64,000 bases of DNA. Source: Uranotaenia lowii (Eukaryota > Arthropoda > Insecta > Diptera > Culicidae). Positions 58,067 through 64,000 of this stretch are shown here, piece by piece (within the stretch, counting starts at the first letter, position 1; every line of letters begins with the position of its first letter). The DNA lies in NCBI RefSeq assembly GCF_029784155.1, contig NC_073693.1, forward strand, positions 186,145,802 through 186,209,801, given 5' to 3'. The notes below the pieces were generated by a model. The model was not told where the DNA came from, did no database searches, and saw nothing but the letters and a program-made list of their open reading frames with translations. Both the position numbers and the translations under genes were made by a program.

Positions 58067-60365
58067 CTACAAATAAGACATACATATACACGAAACACAC
58101 TCATTACAGGACAGTTCACACGAAGCCATGGTGTCGGGTATGTGCTGATTTGCATTGCACTTTAGCGCATACGTTGGCGAAACTGCAGTGAATCCGTGCA
58201 CCCATGGTGGATTATCTACATACATACATACATACATACATACATTTGTTCGACGGTTAGTTAAAATGAGACCAAGGGCACTAAATGATCTCCTCACAGA
58301 CACCTGATTGGAAGGAGTAGCCAGTACCACCATGGCCGCTGCATAAAGCTTTGGGTGCGTCGTTTTCCGACTAACCCAGTGATCCCAAACGTTAAAACTG
58401 TGGTTTTGTCGAGGTTCCAAATCTAGTGATTACAGTTGTTGTAAAAACTTCGTTTCACTACCGCTTTCCGTATCCACAGATCCCCCAAACATTTCGGTGA
58501 GATATGCGTCGAAATCATCGTTGTTTTCGGATTCGATGAAAGCTTGGTTAGTCATGTTGGGGGTTGATGACGTCGACTGGAGTTGTCGAATCTGTTGCCA
58601 CGTTTCATTGATATACCCCTGGAAAAAATAACACAAAAATTGTGTATCATATAATATCATACACTGTACTATCAACCTTGACTAAATATAAGATTTTGAC
58701 ATGGATATCGAAACATGGAAGTAGTGATCTACATAATTTTGGGAGTGTTTGAAAAAAAGGCTGAGTTTGAAAATTTGATATATTGATAAATCATACGTGA
58801 ATTTCAACTTTCTCCTTAGGTGAGAAGAGTGTAGATCCATGGTAGTTTATTCGTGGATCCAGGAAAAGGGAAATCTTAAAATCTCTTGAATTCCTTAGAG
58901 CTGATAACCGCGTCTTTAACGAGTTGAGTAAAGCAGGGACAAATGAGTTCTCCGTGCATTTACGAACCTCGCTCATTGCCATTAACCAAGCAATATAAAA
59001 ATCGGACAGCAAAACATGATGCTCCTGCATTTTTTTTGTACACAGGTACAGAGGTTTAAAAGCGTCGTAATAGCTGTCGATGAAACTCCTATGATTCGAG
59101 AGATCTATAATATTAAAGGAAAAAATATTACGAACAATTCAGGCATGACCCGATTTGTTCTAAATACCGAGCTCCAGAAACTGAATAGCCAGCTGCTCAA
59201 AAAACGATTTTTGGGAATGGAAGGACTAAACCATCTTAAAAATTCCTCCCCATCGAGTTTGGCTCCAGATTGGAGGATGTGACGCCCCATGGTGATCAAA
59301 ATTGATTTTTATTTTCGATATTTTTCACCTTTTTTGCCAGATCGGTTAAACTGCTGACCTTAGGGTGCGATTTATCGACAACGTCTAGAATAGCTAACTG
59401 CAGAGTAAGTACTGCGCTTCTAACAAGATTGATTCGCTCTTGCAGCTCTGCAGTCAGCGCAGCCGTTTGTCAAATTGGGGTTCAAGGTCGTCCATAATTG
59501 CTATCTGTACTTCATTTTGGAGCTTTTTGACCGCTGCCAACATGTTGGCCCCGTTGTCGACAGTGGTCAACGGGAACATTAAATTCGGCCAAGAAATCTA
59601 GTATTTTAGATGACAATGCAGATGCTGTTTGTCTCTCCTTTACGTGAACCATACCTACAAAAATAAAAATTCAATGAAATTTATGCATGATCTTTCTCAA
59701 TATTCTAAATATTTTGAATTTTTCTCTGAATTTACTGGTCCAATTACATATGAAATAAAAGTTTTCAAAGCCCTAAGTATTAAGCAATAGAGACATAAAT
59801 TTAAAAAAATAAGAATGAAAAATGTTAAAACTTACCGAGTGTTCGAATTACCACTTTGTCCTGTAAGGCGTACTGCACATTCACACCCAGTAGATGGAGA
59901 TTGTGGCACGATGCAGCATCAACCTTCAAGCTGATAAGTTTATCCTTCATCTCAATCTTGATAATCTCCTTCACTCGCGAAGATATTATTCGATGGTGAT
60001 CTTTGATGGTTTCACGGTTTAATGTGCAACCTACTACTGCACAAATTGGATTTAACAGTAACCGGAAACTCTCCCACTCGAAGCACGATAATGGTAAACT
60101 ATTCTCGGTCATAAGTTTTACAACAGCTTCGATCAGAAGCGTGACTTTTTTCTTGTGGTTCACAATCGTTCAGGAGTCCTTTAGAATTAGTCATCTTGCT
60201 GTGCTTCGAGCGGAAGTGACGAATCATATTCCGAGGATCATACTTATCCTGGGAATAAAAACAGTCACTGGTTAGGTCAATGTTGCATGCTGCCTTCTGG
60301 TCTTTAAAATAGACACAAGAATTTGCGATGTCAGTCAGGGTGCGTTTTCTGCTATTTGAAGCCAT
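58067..60365 (-). pseudogene. Decayed hAT transposase gene with BED zinc finger
   Basis: On the minus strand, 60365-60175 reads a BED-like finger (DPRNMIRHFRSKHSKM). After a frameshift near 60165 comes the hAT N-terminal region TENSLPLSCFEWESFRLLL, then VKEIIKIEMKDKLISLKVDA, ending at a donor GTAAGT near 59825. The next block (59655 downward) has TASALSSKILDFLAEFN and, after another shift, TTVDNGANMLAAVKKLQNE, the typical hAT catalytic-domain phrase. Further blocks lie at 59030-58791 and 58675-58430. The C-terminal dimerisation domain is at about 58400-58240 (WVSRKTTHPKLYAAAMVVLA, then VRRSFSALGLILTNRRTN). A (TACA)n microsatellite follows at 58208-58246. Several frameshifts and stops make it dead. 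I could not pair terminal repeats. Confidence 0.78.
58208..58246 (+). repeat. (TACA)n microsatellite
   Basis: About seven copies of TACA just past the conserved end of the hAT dimerisation domain. Confidence 0.9.
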
Positions 60366-60860
60366 TTTTCCTCAACTGAAAATTTCACCTGAGTTGGTGA
60401 AAGACTGACTGGTCAATTGAAAATTTCCATTGACTGCTTGGATGAACTGAGAAAGGCTGAAATGAACATTCAAAAAGAGGGACACCAATATGACAGCGTC
60501 GGCGCACGTTCATTGCTAATGAGAGCGATGAAGAAAATGTATAAACAAAACAGATAATGAACCCTCTGTCAGACTATCGAAGGTACATTAAGAAATGGAA
60601 AAAAGTAGTAGTCGTTTAATTTTGCTTGACTGAAGAATTTTTTTTTCGTTTTCAAAAATTTGTATTGAAATTTTTCAAGACTGAGTCTGGGATAAAATGC
60701 CACAAAATGCAAATCAATGGAACACCTTAAAGTCTGCTTCATTTAATATTGGAACACAAACAATTGCGTGTAGTTCAGTCATTTATTAACGAATTCATAA
60801 TTTGTTTTTCATACAAATGTAGCATTTTCTTTACTCTTTCATAAAAAAAAATTAAAAAAA

Positions 60861-62796
60861 TTATTCATTGCTGTTTCGAAGAAATTCTCGTACTTTTCCC
60901 GTAATACGGCACATTAGGCGGCGCACACCCTTTTCGTCCATCGTTTTGGCGATTTTATTCCACCAGTTCTTCATTTGAGTCATGTTCCTAACAAGTTTTC
61001 CCTTTGCCTTGAGCCTCCGCTTCGTGATTGACCAGTATTTCTCTATCGGCCGGAACTGGGGGCAGTTTGGGGGGTTGAGGTTCTTCGGTATTACGCTGAC
61101 CCCGTTCGTTGCGTACCATTCCATAACCGTTTTGCTGTAGGGGGAAGTGTTCCTAAATGCGCATATTGGGTAATATGCGCATACAGCCGATTGACGATAT
61201 GGCTGGAGATTCATCATATCTAATCAGTGCAGTTTGAGGGTAATACGCTTTTAACACATGGCATGAAAAAACTAAATTGTTATATAAAGTCGAAAAAATT
61301 TAAAAATTCAAACAAGATATTTGTCAATTTTGTTCTAATATATTGAACTTTAATTATCGTGCGTACAGAATCTGTGAACAAAAAATTTAATGGTTTTTCT
61401 TCCATATTCATCTGGAAATCGGAAATTCAACAAATTGAAGCTTTTGTCAAAGTTGTAAATGATAAGATATTGGAATAAGAGACAGGTTCTGAATGCCCAT
61501 ATGAAGGCAGGTTAAATGCCTATATCAAGAAAAATAGATTAGTCTTATAAATTTTTTACTTTTTATCTTTTAATCATTAATTCTACGCTTAAATCACGAT
61601 ATTACAGCGAAAAAGGAAGAACTTCATACTAATCCGATAAAAATACGATATGAACAAAATATTACCATGAAATATGGCCATATGGCATACTTAACTATGT
61701 TTCATGCAAAAGAACTAGTGATGTAAAAAATTTCACCAAAATTTCAGCCTTGACGTATGCTTAACATCCGTTTCTACCATTTTCAATTGAATAATATCAA
61801 AATATTGCAAGTTTTAATGAAATGTAGCTAAAATCATAAATATGCGCATTTAGCCCGCCAGTTTCGGAAATCGGCTATTTTGACTTCTTTTATTATAAAG
61901 ATATTTTCACAAAAACTGTAAGAGATTTTAACAGAAAAATGGCTCTAACATATATAAAACAGATGTCCGCTCATGTGCATATAGTTTTCAGACTCCTATC
62001 TATTGGAACATGGGAGAAAATGAGTGCTTTCCTTAATATGCGCATATAGCCCGCCTCTCCCCTAATGGCAGCTTGCGAGGTCCGGCCAAAACATTACTGG
62101 ACGGTCGTGGGCACGAATAAACGGCAGAATCCGTTTCTGTAGGCACTCTTTTTTGTAGACTTCTGATGTCATTGTCTTGTCAGTGAGAAAGACTTTGGTT
62201 TTCTGTCCACAACTGCATATCCCCTGCCAAATCATGTACTTGCGGGCGAATTTATCCGCAAACACGAACTTAAATTTTGCAGGTACATCCCCCCGAGCCG
62301 TCGCCAAATAAAATTTTTGACCTGGGATTTGCCCAAAGTCCGCCTTCACGTAGGTCTCATCGTCCATCAGAATACATCCGTCGAACTTGGTCAGCACTTG
62401 GTCGTACAGCTTTCGAGCACGGATTCTGGCCACATTGCTCTGCTTCAGCGTCCGATTTGGCTGTTTGCTGGCTCGGAATGACCTTATTCCTTCCCGGAGA
62501 CGAATTCGTCGCACCGTACTGTGAGCGGCCTGGAACTTATTGGCCAAATCGCGGTCTGAAAGATTGGGATTCCTCTTGACGGCCTTGATGACTTTCCCAC
62601 GCAGTTTCCGGTCGACAGTTCCACTCCGACGCTTCGAATGCGGCTTACGAGCCGTCGTCAATGTTTCCTTGTACTGCTTGATAACACGCCATACGGTATT
62701 TCTGGGCATTTTAAGCTGTTTAGCTAGCTTCGATGCCGACAACAATGGATTTTCAAGAAAACTGTGCACAATTTGATCTCTCCGTTCGGCTTCCAT
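60861..62796 (-). pseudogene. DD37E mariner transposase, intact except for one MITE
   Basis: The two coding parts are 62796-62065 (244 codons) and 61139-60861 (92 codons plus stop), 336 residues in all, normal for mariner. The N-terminal helix-turn-helix region has ASKLAKQLKMPRNTVWRVIK (21-40) and a second HTH around LSDRDLANKFQAAHSTVRRI. Catalytic residues are D146 (ILMDDETYVK), D239 (MFWPDLASCH) and E277 (CPQFRPIEKYW), with 37 residues between the last two. The MITE lies four residues after D239. No other stop or frameshift is present. The expected product is a cut-and-paste transposase acting on TA targets; this copy can make only a truncated protein without the third catalytic residue. 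Confidence 0.93.
61140..62062. mobile_element. TA-flanked 923-bp MITE inside the mariner transposase
   Basis: The ends are GGGGGAAGTG and GGCGGGC...CTCCCC, with TA at 61138-61139 and 62063-62064. The word ATATGCGCATA occurs near both ends (CGCATATTGGGTAATATGCG on the left, TATGCGCATATAGCCCGCC on the right). The interior is AT-rich and non-coding. The ends and length resemble the element at 111-1043. Confidence 0.88.
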
Positions 62797-62960
62797 GGCG
62801 GTTGTTTACAAAATGCTATCGTTTGGTGTTATGACATAAATACATGGTGAAAGGTAATGAATTTCCCGACACGTGGGTGAAAAAAGTTTCCAAATCCGTC
62901 CACTAGGAGCGCCACAATGAGCAAAAGAATTTGTTCCAATATTAAATGAAGCAGACTTTA

Positions 62961-64000
62961 TAAATCTCGTTTCCATGTGATGAAATATGAATGTTTTGCA
63001 TCACGCGTTTGTAAACATTGGAATTCCATTCATCCAAACATTTATTTTTATGATTTCAGCTTGTTGAATTTTTCGTAGTATTATTTAACTAAAAAATATA
63101 TGCAGCTTCTTTATTTTCAGAAAAAAATTGAAAATTTGTTTTTACAGACCAAAAAATTACTGTTAATGGTGTTTTCATGCGTAATGGTCTTTACATCGCA
63201 AATATATTAAAAACTATAAATTTTCATACGTGTTCATAACTTTTTTCATTAAAAACAAAGTTTTTTGCAAGTTACCCCATTTACAAGGAGGGGAAAATCG
63301 AGTGTTTTTAGAAAATTAAAAATAACTAAAGAAACCAATAATTTTTCTAACTACGCCAATTTGATGTCCCATCATCCTTAAAACTTTTGATGCATCACGG
63401 TCCAACTTTTTGGAAATGTTAGAATCGGACAGGGTTGAGTCTAACGCAACACAATAGTTGGTCTTGCGTGGTTCGCACCGCAAAACTTACAACTTATTCT
63501 CAATTCTAAATTCTTAGTTCTTTATTGTGGGCCACAAAATAAAAAATGGACAAATTTTATAAGTTTTCCCAAAACAGTTGTTTCATAACTGATTCAGTTA
63601 TTTGAAAGAAATTACCAATGAGGAATTAAAAAAACTGAAGGTGGAATAGTTTTAAAAACGTTTTGACAAAGTTCTTTATTAAAGGATGTATCTACTAATC
63701 CATTAGATTCATTATAATTGATATAATTTCTGCTCATAACTTTTCATATAGGCATAAAAAATCTTAACAGATAGGGAAAATATATTTGAGGTTATGGATA
63801 TGTTGAAAAACATTTGAATATAGGTGGCCCACGAGCCAGAATTTGCAGATCGGATTCGTTTGAGTAACTTTCAAATATTTCATGAAAAATTGTTTTTGCA
63901 TGTGAAAGGCGAGACAAACCTAAGATCTTGAGCATAAATACATATTTTTTTTTAATGAACGTTGATTTTTTCACCGGTACAATTTGCAGGCGCATGGAAA
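62961..64000. other. AT-rich spacer, no gene seen
   Basis: Only short frames (for example 63792-63995 on the minus strand), no paired ends and no tandem arrays. Confidence 0.45.

Larger units (their letters stand above)
60730..62958 (-). mobile_element. DD37E mariner (ITmD37E-like) transposon, interrupted by a MITE
   Basis: The terminal inverted repeats read AAGTCTGCTTCATTTAATAT plus TGGAACA (60730-60756) and its exact complement ending at 62958. TA borders lie at 60728-60729 and 62959-62960. Without the nested 923-bp MITE and its extra TA the element is 1,304 bp, the standard mariner length. Identical ends and an otherwise open transposase indicate a young copy. Spacing of the catalytic residues is DD37E, a clade described mainly from mosquitoes. 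Confidence 0.93.

Overview
The window reads as AT-rich insect nuclear DNA, most likely from a mosquito or a close dipteran. The evidence is a Rebers-Riddiford cuticular protein gene, a divergent ionotropic receptor gene, small GT-AG introns, and transposon families usual in culicids: BEL/Pao, RTE-like and jockey-like non-LTR elements, a DD37E mariner (ITmD37E-like), hAT, and many palindromic MITEs. The species assignment is inference. There are no bacterial operons and no CRISPR array.

Layout. 1-4690: repeats, including a TA-flanked MITE-like element (111-1043) and a 2.5 kb palindrome (2207-4690). 4794-8103: two convergent host genes, a three-exon cuticular protein (+, 4794-5532) and a four-exon secreted protein of unknown function (-, 6852-8103). 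Only a 1.18 kb perfect-ended Tc1/mariner-type palindrome separates them. 9087-14904: decayed non-LTR retrotransposon pieces and a poly-G-ended element with a hAT MITE nested inside it. 14903-21310: small repeats, a retroposon with a 21-bp target duplication, a broken intron-bearing gene on the minus strand (16776-17701) and a weak two-exon gene candidate (19727-20421). 21602-23975: a retrotransposon ORF1 relic and a 1.4 kb palindrome. 24364-26268: a two-exon ionotropic receptor, apparently intact.

26300-36300: satellite-rich. Its centre is an eleven-copy 119-bp tandem array (29786-31094) whose variant bases recur every third copy. Heptamer arrays and a CCGTG-rich block flank it, and a second partial copy of the same composite lies at 31721-32790. 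A hAT MITE, a duplicated promoter-like segment, a tRNA-like sequence and a mariner MITE follow. 36838-37770: a CENP-B-type DNA-binding-domain gene fragment with a MITE in its intron. 42041-47405: an RTE-like retrotransposon broken by two hAT MITEs. 48193-56144: a complete, young BEL/Pao element with identical-length LTRs, broken by a TTAA-flanked MITE and one frameshift. 58067-60365: a decayed hAT transposase. 60730-62958: a DD37E mariner whose 336-codon transposase is broken only by one TA-flanked MITE.

The strongest theme is nesting. MITEs of three target-site classes (8-bp, TTAA, TA) sit inside coding sequence of larger elements with exact target duplications, so the pre-insertion state and the order of insertion can be read directly. 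The most interesting host-gene observation is the palindrome lying between two convergent genes, which carries poly(A) signals on both strands. All boundaries and alignments were read by eye; no search or computation was run.
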